DNA of 64,000 nucleotides, taken from positions 186,001 through 250,000 of the forward strand of contig CAWHDV010000001.1 of NCBI GenBank assembly GCA_963828185.1, read 5' to 3'. The notes under the pieces are model-generated. The model was not told the origin of the DNA and did not search any database. It worked only from the letters and a program-made list of their open reading frames with translations. The DNA is from Rhodoblastus sp963828185. GTDB lineage: Bacteria; Pseudomonadota; Alphaproteobacteria; Rhizobiales; Beijerinckiaceae. Made by a program: the position numbers and the translations under genes. Below are positions 19,027 to 27,167 of the stretch, piece after piece; the first letter of the stretch is position 1, and every line of letters starts with the position of its first letter.

Positions 19027-21039
19027 ATGAAACTCGGCGAATTCCGCCCGACTGTCGCGGCGGCGGTTGTTATTGCGTTCCTGTCGGCCTGCGCGCCGGC
19101 TTTCGCCGCCTCGACGGGTGACGACGCCCTCGTCAAGCGCGGCGAATATCTGACGCGTCTCGGCGATTGCGGCGCCTGCCACACTTCCGAGGGCGGCAAG
19201 ACCTTCGCGGGGGGACTGGCGTTCAAGACGCCGACCGGCGTGATCTACTCCACCAACATCACGCCGGACCGCGAGACCGGCATCGGCGGATACACGCTGC
19301 AACAGTTCGAACGCGCGGTGCGCCGGGGCGTCGCGGCCGACGGCCACAACCTTTATCCGGCCATGCCCTATCCCTCCTTCGCCAAGGCGACGGACGAAGA
19401 CGTGAAGGCGATCTACGCCTACATGATGAGCGTGACGCCGGTCGAGCAGGCCAACAGGCCGAGCGAGATGCGCTTTCCCTTCAGCATCCGGCTGGGAATG
19501 GCGGTGTGGAACCTGGCGTTCCTCGACAAGCAGGCGTTTGCGCCCGATGCGGCCAAGGACGCGCAGTGGAATCGCGGCGCCTATATTGTCGAGGGCCTCG
19601 GCCATTGCGGCACGTGCCATACGCCGCGCGGTTTCGCCATGCAGGAAAAGGCGCTCAGCGACGACGACAAGTCTTATCTTGCCGGCTCCACGCTTTCACC
19701 CTGGCGCGCCATCGGCCTGCGCAACCTGACGTCTCAGGCCGACGTCGCGCAATTGCTCAAGACCGGCGCCGACATGCATGGCATGGCCTTCGGGCCGATG
19801 ACCGAAGTGGTTCAGCACAGCACCCAGTATTTCACCGACCAGGATTTGCAGGCGGTGGCGCATTACCTGACCTCGCTGGCGACCTCGGGCGCGGCGGCGC
19901 CGGCGACGGTCGCGGTCGATGAGAAATCGCTCTATGGCACGCGTGGCGGCCTCGGCTATGAGCAATTCTGCTCGTCGTGCCATCGTCGTGACGGACTTGG
20001 CGCGGAACGCGTATTCCCCGCCCTAGCGGCCAATCGATCGGTGTTGTCGGACGATCCGACGTCCTTGACACACGTCGTCCTGAGCGGTTGGACCGCCGCG
20101 GACACCACGGGCGCGCCGCATCGCTTCGCCATGCCGGCCTATGCCGCGCTCGGCGACGATGAAATCGCGGATATCCTGACCTTCGTCCGCCAGTCCTGGG
20201 GCAATGCGGCCGGCGCGGTGACGTCGGCGCAGGTGCGCTCGATGCGCGAGGAGCTGGCGCTGGCGCCGCCGGCGCCAAAGACCAGGTTGACGCCGCGCTT
20301 CGCCGACATGCTGGTCGAGCCTAACGCCGACAACCTGATCTTCGGCATGAAGGTCATCATGAACACCAAGGCGATGCTGCCCAACAACGTCGGCGACGCG
20401 CTCGATTGCGCCTCCTGCCATCTCAATGGCGGCACGGTGGCGAAGGCATCGCCGCTCTGGGGCCTGACCTCGGTGTTTCCGACCATGAACAAGCGCGCGG
20501 GACGGATCATCACGATCGAGGACCGTCTCAGCGGCTGTTTCAACCGTTCGATGAACGGCGTGCTCCTGCCGAAGGATTCCAGGGAGATGCAGGCGATGGT
20601 CGCCTACATGACCTGGATGAAGGCCGATCCCGGTCCGAACGGCAAGATCCCGGGGCGCGGAACAGCCAGGATCGACAGGTCGATCAAGCCTGACCCCGTG
20701 CGCGGCGAAAAGCTCTACAAGGCGGAATGCAGCGCCTGTCACGCCGAGGATGGCGACGGCGTCAAGAGCTCCAGGGGCGAGCGCATGTTCCCGCCGCTCT
20801 GGGGCTCCGCGTCGTACAACGTCGGCGCCGGCATGGCGCGGACCTATACGGCCGCCGGCTTCATCAGGGCCAACATGCCGGTCGCCCATGCCAGCGCGTT
20901 CCCGCAGGACCAGGGAGGGCTGACCGACCAGGACGCCGTCGATATCGCGCAATATTTCACGCATCAGCCGCGCACGGATTTTCCGGGCCGGGTCAACGAC
21001 TGGCCAAACGGCGGCAAACCGTCCGATGCGCGTGATTGA
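19027..21039 (+). CDS. tsdA: Five-haem fusion: tri-haem cytochrome c plus TsdA-like thiosulfate dehydrogenase
   Basis: 670 residues with a signal peptide and five haem motifs: CGACH (48-52), CGTCH (194-198), CSSCH (315-319), CASCH (461-465) and CSACH (568-572). Residues 30-400 resemble the tri-haem cytochrome subunit of membrane alcohol/gluconate dehydrogenases (for example T-N-I-T-P-D-R-E-T-G-I-G). Residues 425-660 resemble TsdA: the first haem is followed by C-F-N-R-S-M-N-G, whose Cys504 corresponds to the unusual Cys ligand of the active-site haem of thiosulfate dehydrogenase. The enzyme would join two thiosulfates to tetrathionate, or act on a related sulfur compound, and pass electrons along its own haem chain. 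The reading frame is continuous through both parts. GGGAGG precedes the start. Confidence 0.85.
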   Translation: MKLGEFRPTVAAAVVIAFLSACAPAFAASTGDDALVKRGEYLTRLGDCGACHTSEGGKTFAGGLAFKTPTGVIYSTNITPDRETGIGGYTLQQFERAVRRGVAADGHNLYPAMPYPSFAKATDEDVKAIYAYMMSVTPVEQANRPSEMRFPFSIRLGMAVWNLAFLDKQAFAPDAAKDAQWNRGAYIVEGLGHCGTCHTPRGFAMQEKALSDDDKSYLAGSTLSPWRAIGLRNLTSQADVAQLLKTGADMHGMAFGPMTEVVQHSTQYFTDQDLQAVAHYLTSLATSGAAAPATVAVDEKSLYGTRGGLGYEQFCSSCHRRDGLGAERVFPALAANRSVLSDDPTSLTHVVLSGWTAADTTGAPHRFAMPAYAALGDDEIADILTFVRQSWGNAAGAVTSAQVRSMREELALAPPAPKTRLTPRFADMLVEPNADNLIFGMKVIMNTKAMLPNNVGDALDCASCHLNGGTVAKASPLWGLTSVFPTMNKRAGRIITIEDRLSGCFNRSMNGVLLPKDSREMQAMVAYMTWMKADPGPNGKIPGRGTARIDRSIKPDPVRGEKLYKAECSACHAEDGDGVKSSRGERMFPPLWGSASYNVGAGMARTYTAAGFIRANMPVAHASAFPQDQGGLTDQDAVDIAQYFTHQPRTDFPGRVNDWPNGGKPSDARD

Positions 21040-21119
21040 CGGATATCATTGCGTGACGCCGCTCCCCGCGGAAGAATGCTGAATCTTTCGACGCCGCGAC
21101 GCTCGACAATTGAATAAAT

Positions 21120-21137
21120 GCGAATAAGCTAATATGA
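21120..21137. promoter_or_regulatory. AT-rich operator-like site upstream of the SQR-like gene
   Basis: GCGAATAAGCTAATATGA lies 60-77 bases before the SQR-like start, in a 157-base gap after the TsdA fusion. It resembles the GCGAATATGA core upstream of dsrA and the CGAATATGATCAT site beside the SqrR-like gene. Such spacing fits repression at a promoter. Candidate only. Confidence 0.3.
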
Positions 21138-21196
21138 TAATCACAAAAATACGACACGGCGAAACCGTGATCGCAAATAGGCAGAGGGAGGGAACG

Positions 21197-22483
21197 ATGG
21201 CGGAAATCGTGATCATGGGCGCCGGTTTGGGCGGCGTCATAATGGCTTACGAAATGAAGGAGCATATGCGTCCGGAAGACAGCATCACGGTTGTCACCCG
21301 CGATCCGATTTATCATTTCGTGCCCTCCAATCCCTGGATCCCCGTCGGCTGGCGCACGCGCGAGTTGATCGAGGTCGATCTGGCCCCGACCTTCGCCAGG
21401 CTCGGCATCAAGTTCAAGGCCGTGCCGGTCATCAAGCTCGATCCCGAGGCCAGCGAGCTTGAACTCGAAGACGGCTCGAAGCAGAAATACGATTATCTGG
21501 TCATCGCCACCGGTCCGGAACTGGCCTTCGACGAAATTCCCGGCCTGGGCCCGCATGGGGGATTCACGGAATCGATCTGCCACATCGATCATGCCGAGAA
21601 GGCCGGCGTGAGTTTCGAGGACTTCTGCAAGAACCCGGGGCCGATCATCACCGGCGCGGTCCAGGGCGCGTCCTGTTTCGGCCCTGCCTATGAATTCACC
21701 TTCATTCTCGAGACCGAACTGCGCCGGCGCAAGATTTGCGACAAGGTGCCGATGACTTTCGTGACCTCCGAGCCCTATGTCGGCCATCTCGGTCTCGACG
21801 GCGTCGGCGACACCAAGGGCCTGCTCGAAAGCGAGCTGCGTGAAAAGCACATCAAGTTCATGACCAGTTCGCGGGTGAAGAAGATCGAAGCCGGCAAGAT
21901 GACCGTCGAGGAAGTCGCGGACGACGGCTCGGTCAAGGCGACACATGAAATGCCGTTTGGCTTCTCGATGATGCTGCCGGCCTTTCGCGGCATCAAGCCG
22001 TTGCGCGGCATCGACGGACTGGTCAATCCGCGCGGCTTTGTGCTGGTCGACAAGCACCAGCAGAATCCGAAATTCAAGAATGTCTTTTCGGTCGGCGTCT
22101 GCGTCGCCATTCCGCCGATGGGTCCGACGCCCGTGCCCTGCGGCGTGCCCAAGACCGGCTTCATGATCGAATCCATGGTCACGGCGACGGCGAAGAACAT
22201 CGGCGAGATCCTGCGCGGCCGCGCGCCGAAATTCCAGGGCACCTGGAACGCGGTCTGCCTCGCCGACTTCGGCGACTCCGGCATCGCCTTCGTGGCGCAG
22301 CCGCAAATTCCGCCGCGCAATGTCAACTGGTCCTCGTCGGGCCGTTGGGTGCACGCCGCCAAGATCGGCTTCGAGAAATATTTCATTCGCAAGATGCGCA
22401 AGGGTGAAAGCGAGCCGTTCTACGAGACGGCGGCGCTCAACATGCTGGGCATCGGCAAGATCAAGAACGTCACCACCGATTGA
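21197..22483 (+). CDS. Sulfide:quinone oxidoreductase-like flavoprotein
   Basis: 428 residues from the ATG at 21197 (GAGGGAGG site). FAD site I-V-I-M-G-A-G-L-G-G-V-I-M-A-Y-E; family motifs Y-D-Y-L-V-I-A-T-G-P-E-L and V-F-S-V-G-V-C-V-A-I-P-P. Cysteines at G-A-S-C-F-G-P, V-G-V-C-V-A and V-P-C-G-V-P-K-T-G match the redox and sulfur-binding positions of SQR. It would oxidise sulfide, perhaps also organic persulfides, to sulfane sulfur with electrons to quinone. The next genes, DsrE2 and TusA, could receive the sulfur and carry it to DsrEFH. Confidence 0.85.
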   Translation: MAEIVIMGAGLGGVIMAYEMKEHMRPEDSITVVTRDPIYHFVPSNPWIPVGWRTRELIEVDLAPTFARLGIKFKAVPVIKLDPEASELELEDGSKQKYDYLVIATGPELAFDEIPGLGPHGGFTESICHIDHAEKAGVSFEDFCKNPGPIITGAVQGASCFGPAYEFTFILETELRRRKICDKVPMTFVTSEPYVGHLGLDGVGDTKGLLESELREKHIKFMTSSRVKKIEAGKMTVEEVADDGSVKATHEMPFGFSMMLPAFRGIKPLRGIDGLVNPRGFVLVDKHQQNPKFKNVFSVGVCVAIPPMGPTPVPCGVPKTGFMIESMVTATAKNIGEILRGRAPKFQGTWNAVCLADFGDSGIAFVAQPQIPPRNVNWSSSGRWVHAAKIGFEKYFIRKMRKGESEPFYETAALNMLGIGKIKNVTTD

Positions 22484-22563
22484 ACGGGAATGCCGCCTGT
22501 CGCTCTCGAGGCGAGCGACGGGCGAACAACTATCGCAACGGGCTTCGTGCGGGGAAAGGTCCA

Positions 22564-23061
22564 ATGACCGACACTGGAAACAACGCCAAGACGATGACCA
22601 TCATCGTCACCAAGGGTTCGCTGGACTGGGCCTATCCGCCCCTGATCCTGGCGACGACGGCCGCCGCCATGGGCGTTGACGTCACGCTGTTCTTCACCTT
22701 CTACGGCCTCGAGATCCTGAAGAAGAAACTCGATCTCCAGGTGACGGCGCTGGGCAATGCGGCGATGAAAATGCCGGTCGCGGGAATGCATATGGCCATG
22801 CCCAACATCGTCAACATGCTGCCCGGCGTGGACGCCGGCGCCACTGTCATGATGAAGAACCTCATCAAGAAGAAGGGCGTCGCCTCGATCGAGGAACTGC
22901 GCGAGGCGGCGATCGAATCCGATGTCAGGATCATCGCCTGCCAGATGACGCTCGACCTGTTCGAATACAACAAGGCCGACCTGATTGACGGCGTGGAGAT
23001 CGGCGGCGCCGCGACTTACATGGAAAAGGCGCTGAAATCCGACATCAATCTTTTCATCTGA
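22564..23061 (+). CDS. dsrE2: DsrE2-type membrane-associated sulfur-trafficking protein
   Basis: 165 residues, ATG at 22564 with GGGGAAAGG upstream. Begins T-M-T-I-I-V-T-K-G-S-L-D-W-A-Y-P-P-L and has G-V-D-V-T-L-F-F-T-F-Y-G, typical of DsrE2/DsrE3-like proteins. The central segment A-G-M-H-M-A-M-P-N-I-V-N-M-L-P-G is hydrophobic and Met-rich. The conserved Cys is in V-R-I-I-A-C-Q-M-T. Such proteins accompany TusA and rhodanese genes and move sulfur in sulfur oxidisers. Confidence 0.85.
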   Translation: MTDTGNNAKTMTIIVTKGSLDWAYPPLILATTAAAMGVDVTLFFTFYGLEILKKKLDLQVTALGNAAMKMPVAGMHMAMPNIVNMLPGVDAGATVMMKNLIKKKGVASIEELREAAIESDVRIIACQMTLDLFEYNKADLIDGVEIGGAATYMEKALKSDINLFI

Positions 23062-23091
23062 ACCACTCATAAGAACGGAAGAGGAAACGAA

Positions 23092-23319
23092 ATGGCCGAC
23101 AAGACTCTTGATGCCAAAGGTCTGAATTGCCCGCTGCCGATCCTGCGCGCGAAAAAGTCGCTCAAGGAAGTGCCGGCCGGGGGAACGCTGGAAATTCTCG
23201 CCACCGATCCCGGTTCGGTCGCCGATTTCGCGGCTTTCTGTCGCACGACCGGGAATGAACTGGTCGAATCCACCGCCGACGGCGGCGTCTATCGCTTCGT
23301 GATCAAGCACGTTGCGTAA
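23092..23319 (+). CDS. tusA: TusA-family sulfur carrier
   Basis: 75 residues preceded by AGAGGAAACG. The signature G-L-N-C-P-L-P-I-L-R-A-K-K contains the sulfur-carrying Cys15 followed by Pro. TusA collects persulfide sulfur from rhodanese- or SQR-derived pools and passes it to DsrE/DsrE2. It closes the SQR-DsrE2-TusA operon and is followed by a long hairpin. Confidence 0.93.
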   Translation: MADKTLDAKGLNCPLPILRAKKSLKEVPAGGTLEILATDPGSVADFAAFCRTTGNELVESTADGGVYRFVIKHVA

Positions 23320-23335
23320 GCAGATTGCTTCCGGC

Positions 23336-23373
23336 AAAGAAAAACTCCCGGAAAGCATGGCTTTCCGGGAGTT
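23336..23373 (-). terminator. Rho-independent terminator between tusA and the SqrR-like gene
   Basis: A perfect 14-base stem (AACTCCCGGAAAGC / GCTTTCCGGGAGTT) with a 3-base loop at 23343-23373. On the minus strand it is followed by TTTTTCTTT, so it ends the repressor transcript. The hairpin alone may also slow transcription from tusA, which converges on it. Confidence 0.9.
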
Positions 23374-23401
23374 GTCACTCATCTCGGACAAGAATTTCGC
23401 T

Positions 23402-23782
23402 TTAACGTTCCTGCTCGACCTTTTTGGTCGCGTATCGGCGCGCCTTTTTCGGCTTGTGGCAGAACACCGTATAAATCGCCTGCAAGATCAGGCGCACGTC
23501 ATCGTTGGCCAGGCTGTAATAGATCGATTTTCCGTCGCGACGGGTCGAGACCAGTCCGTCGAGGCGCAAACGCGCCAATTGCTGCGAGACCGTCGATTGC
23601 CGCTGCGCCAACAGCATTTCGAGATCGCCGACGGATTTTTCGCCTTCCGCAAGGATGCACAGAATCAGCAACCGCGACTCGTGCGCCAGGGCTTTCAGGA
23701 ATTCGCTCGCGTCCTCCGCGTTCTGCGCCATCTGCCCGAGGTGGTCGGAGATCTCCAGGCTTTTTATCTTCGGCAAGGCCAT
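23402..23782 (-). CDS. SqrR/BigR-type ArsR-family persulfide-responsive repressor
   Basis: 126 residues from the ATG at 23782 (GAGG site); an upstream TTG would give 143. Winged-helix core F-L-K-A-L-A-H-E-S-R-L-L-I-L-C-I-L-A-E-G-E-K-S-V-G, recognition helix R-Q-S-T-V-S-Q-Q-L-A-R-L-R. Cys42 and Cys108 occupy the positions of the two cysteines that form a tetrasulfide bridge in SqrR (Cys41/Cys107), so it probably leaves DNA when reactive sulfur is present. It lacks the metal sites of SmtB. The likely targets are the sulfur genes around it, several of which have similar AT-rich sites upstream. Confidence 0.88.
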   Translation of the reverse strand: MALPKIKSLEISDHLGQMAQNAEDASEFLKALAHESRLLILCILAEGEKSVGDLEMLLAQRQSTVSQQLARLRLDGLVSTRRDGKSIYYSLANDDVRLILQAIYTVFCHKPKKARRYATKKVEQER

Positions 23783-23877
23783 GGTCGCCTCGATCTTTCC
23801 GTTCTTCGCAACTGCACAATCGTTAGTTGACAAATAAGGTCAATTGACGCCGCCGTAAAGCGCAATTTTTGCAGAGA

Positions 23878-23899
23878 CGAATATGATCATATGTACTCG
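23878..23899. promoter_or_regulatory. Operator-like palindrome upstream of the SqrR-like gene
   Basis: CGAATATGATCATATGTACTCG contains the perfect 12-base palindrome ATATGATCATAT at 23881-23892. It lies about 100 bases upstream of the SqrR-like start and just downstream of the end of the GNAT gene, which is read in the same direction. A place for autoregulation, as is common for ArsR proteins. Confidence 0.4.
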
Positions 23900-23937
23900 C
23901 ACAATCATCTAGCGCATTGATCGGAAATATCAAGAGG

Positions 23938-24444
23938 TTAGGTTCCCACGCCGACCGCAGCGCCCACGTCGATCGCGGCAATCAAATTGCCGTTACGTCG
24001 CAGTGAACGGTTCGAGAAGTGATGCGCCAGATGCTGCATCGCAAGGTTGTCTGGCAACATTTCGAGTTCGAGGCAATCGACGCCCCTGTCCCTGGCCGCG
24101 GCGATCATCGCCCGCATCAAGCCGCAGCCTATACCGCGCCTTCGCCAGTCGCGTTCGACGCTGAAGGCAAGTTCGCCGCATCCGGGCGTGAGCGACTCCA
24201 GCACCAATTCACCGACGCCGCGGATTTCGCCCTCGGATTCGCAGCCGATGACGATCCGGCCATCCGATACCGCCGCGCCGGCGTGCATGGCGAGCAGGTG
24301 TTCGGGGGGCAGTTCGAAGAAGCGCAAGCGCTGGTCTTCGTCGTCGAGCCGCAACAAATGGTCGAAATAACGGTCGGCGTCGCGCGGACCAAGCCCGACA
24401 AGGCGCCAGGACGCGTCGGTGGCGTGCGTTGATGATTGCGGCAT
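23938..24444 (-). CDS. GNAT-family N-acetyltransferase
   Basis: 168 residues. The acetyl-CoA site is visible as E-R-D-W-R-R-R-G-I-G-C-G-L-M-R-A-M-I (R/Q-x-x-G-x-G/A pattern), preceded by G-E-L-A-F-S-V-E and followed by L-E-L-E-M-L-P-D-N-L-A-M. The N-terminus D-A-D-R-Y-F-D-H-L-L-R-L-D-D-E-D-Q-R-L-R-F is found in GNAT proteins that act on proteins or small amines. Substrate unknown. It sits between the repressor and the FadL-like gene. Confidence 0.8.
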   Translation of the reverse strand: MPQSSTHATDASWRLVGLGPRDADRYFDHLLRLDDEDQRLRFFELPPEHLLAMHAGAAVSDGRIVIGCESEGEIRGVGELVLESLTPGCGELAFSVERDWRRRGIGCGLMRAMIAAARDRGVDCLELEMLPDNLAMQHLAHHFSNRSLRRNGNLIAAIDVGAAVGVGT

Positions 24445-24587
24445 GGCCTGCCCGAAAAAAGGAGGTTGCTAACCAAAAGCTTCGCATAAAAAAACGCTTC
24501 GCACAAAAGGCGATCGCCGAGTGTTGCCGGAATAACTCACCAAGGGAAAATCGACGATTTATCCGACGATAGTCCTACCACACGATA

Positions 24588-24605
24588 CATTCATATGTGA
24601 TCATC
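24588..24605. promoter_or_regulatory. AT-rich operator-like site upstream of the FadL-like gene
   Basis: CATTCATATGTGATCATC, 72-89 bases before the FadL-like start, resembles the reverse complement of the CGAATATGATCATATG site beside the repressor gene. It lies in a 232-base AT-rich gap that must hold the promoters of both the GNAT and FadL-like genes. Candidate only. Confidence 0.3.
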
Positions 24606-24676
24606 CGACCACACAAACAAAACCTTGTGGCGAGATCACGACAGGCGCGCGACGGGGCATAAATCTTGGGGGAAAT

Positions 24677-26029
24677 ATGATGGCTGCGAGCATTCGGAAT
24701 TCACTCCGCTCGGGACTTTGCGCTCTGGCCCTGGTCGCGGCGGCGACGGGCGTCGCGCATGCGACCGACGGCTATTTCATGGAAGGCGTGAGCGCCCGCG
24801 ATCAGGCCCTGGGCGGCGCTGGTTCGGCCAATCCGGCCGATTCATTCACCACTTTCATCAATCCAGCCGGTCTTGTCGATGTCGGCCACCAGATGAGCGG
24901 CGACATTTCGGCGTTCATGCCGTCGCGTGGCTATGACGCTTCAGGCACTTTCCTGACCGCGCCTGGCAATGTCACGAGCTACCGCAATGTTTTCGCCATT
25001 CCATCGCTCGGCTATTCCTTGCCGCTGGACGCCAACAGGGCGATCGGTCTGTCGATGGTTGGCAACGGCGGTATGGACACCTCGTTCGCCGGCAATATCG
25101 CCAATCCCACTTGCGCCAACTATGGCTTGACGAAGCAGGGGGTGTTCTGCGACGGCCGCGCCGGCGTCGATCTCAACCAGGGTTTGATTTCATTCGGCTA
25201 CGCGCAGCGCTTCGGCAATCTGTCGATCGGTATCGCGCCGACCCTGGCGGTGCAGGTCTTCTCGGCTTATGGCCTCGGCGCGTTCAGCGCCTTCGGGCTT
25301 TCGTCAAACGGCGCGGACGTGAGCAATCATTCTCCCGCTTATTCCGTCGGCGGCGGCGTGCGCGCCGGCGCGCTCTATCACTTCAACGATCAATTTTCCT
25401 TGTCCGTCACCGGCTCGACGCCGATGTGGATGAGCCGGATGACTGACTACAGCGGCCTTTTTGCAGGTTCCGGAAGCTTCGATATTCCCGCTTCGATCGG
25501 CGCCGGCCTGTCCTACAAGGTGTTGCCCACCCTCGCCGTCATGGCCGACTACAAGCACATCTTCTACTCGGGCGTGCATTCCATTAGCGACGCGATGATC
25601 CCGATTGGCCTTGGCTCCTTGGGCTCAGCCAACGGCCCTGGCTTCGGCTGGCGCGACGTCGATGTGATTGCGCTCGGCGTTGAATGGAATTACAGCAGCG
25701 CGCTGACTCTGCGCGTCGGCTATTCCTATAACACGCAGCCGGTCACCTCCGCGAACGCCATGCTTAACATTCTCGCGCCGGGCGTTGTGACCAATCACAT
25801 CACGGGCGGCTTCACTTACGATGTGAGCCGAAATTCGGCGATCGATTTCGCCGTCGTCTATGCTCCGCGCGTCAACATCAGCGGTTCAGAATACCTCCCG
25901 ACCGCCATTGGCGGACCCGGCGTCGTTCCTGGCTCCAACATCAACATCCATCTGTCCGAACTTCAACTGACGCTCGGCTATACCTACCACTTCGACGTTC
26001 CGGCGCAGGTTGTGGCGGCGAAATACTGA
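24677..26029 (+). CDS. FadL/OmpP1-family outer-membrane transporter
   Basis: 450 residues from the ATG at 24677 (GGGGGAAA site) with a signal peptide ending A-H-A-T-D-G-Y-F. The mature start T-D-G-Y-F-M-E-G-V and the following G-G-A-G-S-A-N-P-A-D are characteristic of FadL-like beta-barrels, as is the alternating hydrophobic end L-G-Y-T-Y-H-F. FadL proteins pass hydrophobic compounds through the outer membrane. Within a sulfur cluster, uptake of hydrophobic sulfur species or organosulfur compounds is a fair guess. A strong terminator follows. Confidence 0.88.
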   Translation: MMAASIRNSLRSGLCALALVAAATGVAHATDGYFMEGVSARDQALGGAGSANPADSFTTFINPAGLVDVGHQMSGDISAFMPSRGYDASGTFLTAPGNVTSYRNVFAIPSLGYSLPLDANRAIGLSMVGNGGMDTSFAGNIANPTCANYGLTKQGVFCDGRAGVDLNQGLISFGYAQRFGNLSIGIAPTLAVQVFSAYGLGAFSAFGLSSNGADVSNHSPAYSVGGGVRAGALYHFNDQFSLSVTGSTPMWMSRMTDYSGLFAGSGSFDIPASIGAGLSYKVLPTLAVMADYKHIFYSGVHSISDAMIPIGLGSLGSANGPGFGWRDVDVIALGVEWNYSSALTLRVGYSYNTQPVTSANAMLNILAPGVVTNHITGGFTYDVSRNSAIDFAVVYAPRVNISGSEYLPTAIGGPGVVPGSNINIHLSELQLTLGYTYHFDVPAQVVAAKY

Positions 26030-26079
26030 TCCTACCGCAACTCGACGAAGAGCGCGTTTGAGATAACGACCTTGATCAA

Positions 26080-26108
26080 GGGGGCCGACGCGCATCGGCC
26101 CCTTTTTT
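26080..26108 (+). terminator. Rho-independent terminator after the FadL-like gene
   Basis: GGGGCCGA and TCGGCCCC form an 8-base stem with a 6-base loop, followed at 26103-26108 by six T. It lies 50 bases after the FadL-like stop and separates that gene from the hydrogenase operon. Confidence 0.92.
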
Positions 26109-26217
26109 CGCCCTGGCGAGGGCGCAGCTCCTTGTGATCGTCGCTGTGTGGTTTGTTTATCGCGGACCAATCGGAACTTAATCCAGATCAACGCGCAAAG
26201 CCCCGTTCGAGCGTCAA

Positions 26218-26234
26218 CATATCATCGTATTCGG
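26218..26234. promoter_or_regulatory. AT-rich operator-like site upstream of the hydrogenase operon
   Basis: CATATCATCGTATTCGG lies 17-33 bases before the first hydrogenase gene. It matches CATATGATCATATTCG, the reverse complement of the site beside the SqrR-like gene, at all but two positions. Sharing would place hydrogenase and sulfur genes under the same regulator. Candidate only. Confidence 0.3.
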
Positions 26235-26250
26235 ACATTAGGGTGTTTCC

Positions 26251-26727
26251 ATGCCGAGCGAGAGATCGATCCTTGTCCTGGGCCTGGGAAACACCCTGTT
26301 GCAGGACGACGGCGTCGGCGTCCACGCCGCCAATGCTTTCGCGTCAGGGGTGGAAACGGGCGAGGGCGTGGTCGTGCGCGACGGCGGCACGCTCGGCTTG
26401 TCGCTGTTGCCCGACGTCGAAGCCTGCCGTGGCCTGATCGTGCTCGACGCCGCCATGCTCGGCGCGCGTCCCGGCGAAGTGAAGACATTCGAGGGCGCGG
26501 CGATGGACGCCCAGCTTTCCGGCAAGAAGCACTCGGTGCATGAGGTGGCGCTGTTCGACCTGCTGGCGGCAGCCGAACTGATGGGCGGCAAGCCCGAGCG
26601 CCGCGCCCTGATCGGCGTCCAGCCGCAATGCGTCGACTGGGGGTTGGCGCCGACTGCGGCGGTCGCCGCCGCGATTCCTGAAATCCACTCCGTCGTGCGC
26701 GAATTGATCGACAGGTGGACGCCATGA
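26251..26727 (+). CDS. Hydrogenase maturation endopeptidase (HupD/HynD family)
   Basis: 158 residues. V-L-G-L-G-N-T-L-L-Q-D-D-G-V-G-V-H is the family start with an acidic nickel ligand, followed by L-I-V-L-D-A-A-M-L and a His in K-K-H-S-V-H-E. It cleaves the C-terminal tail of the large subunit after nickel insertion, here the tail after D-P-C-L-A-C-A-V-H-V of HynL. It is placed first in the operon, upstream of the structural genes, which is less usual. Ends with a 4-base overlap with the next gene. Confidence 0.93.
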   Translation: MPSERSILVLGLGNTLLQDDGVGVHAANAFASGVETGEGVVVRDGGTLGLSLLPDVEACRGLIVLDAAMLGARPGEVKTFEGAAMDAQLSGKKHSVHEVALFDLLAAAELMGGKPERRALIGVQPQCVDWGLAPTAAVAAAIPEIHSVVRELIDRWTP

Positions 26728-27167
26728 CCGCCGCTCAGGATACCGGCTGCGACCTTGGCATGGCGGAAGCCGTGCTGCGCGAAGTCGTGGCTCTCCTCGA
26801 GACTTTCGCCGCGACCGGCGCAAGCGCCGCGATCGATCTCGGCGGCCTGCCGTTTTCACGCCGCGACCGCGATGAGCTCGATGCGATCCTCGGGCGAGGC
26901 GAAGTCGCCGCGACGGTCGATCTGGCCGGGCGGTCGGAAATCTGGGAGACGGCGTTTTCCGGCGTCTGGCGCGTCCGCCATTTCGGCAAATCCGAAATCG
27001 CCGTCGATCTGATTGAAATCACCTCCTGTCCGGAGATCCTGCGCAGCGATCGGCGCGACGCGCGCCTCGCGGCGCCAAAACTCGCGGCGAGACTCGCGGA
27101 GAGGCGTCTGGCGCAGGCGCGGGAACTGGGAAAAACTGCCATTGCGGAGAACGCGCATGAGGAATGA
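26724..27167 (+). CDS. HupH/HyaF-like hydrogenase assembly protein (C-terminal domain only)
   Basis: 147 residues from the ATG at 26724. It matches the C-terminal domain of HupH/HyaF-type proteins: I-D-L-G-G-L-P-F-S-R-R-D-R-D-E-L-D-A-I-L-G-R-G-E-V and W-R-V-R-H-F then I-E-I-T-S-C-P-E-I-L. The domain is thought to help mature the small subunit of respiratory hydrogenases. Full HupH proteins have an extra N-terminal half that is missing here. It overlaps hynS by 11 bases. Confidence 0.8.
   Translation: MTAAQDTGCDLGMAEAVLREVVALLETFAATGASAAIDLGGLPFSRRDRDELDAILGRGEVAATVDLAGRSEIWETAFSGVWRVRHFGKSEIAVDLIEITSCPEILRSDRRDARLAAPKLAARLAERRLAQARELGKTAIAENAHEE

Noticed and set aside
26724..27167. Full-length HupH
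   Set aside because: Only the C-terminal domain is encoded; there is no N-terminal half in any frame upstream.
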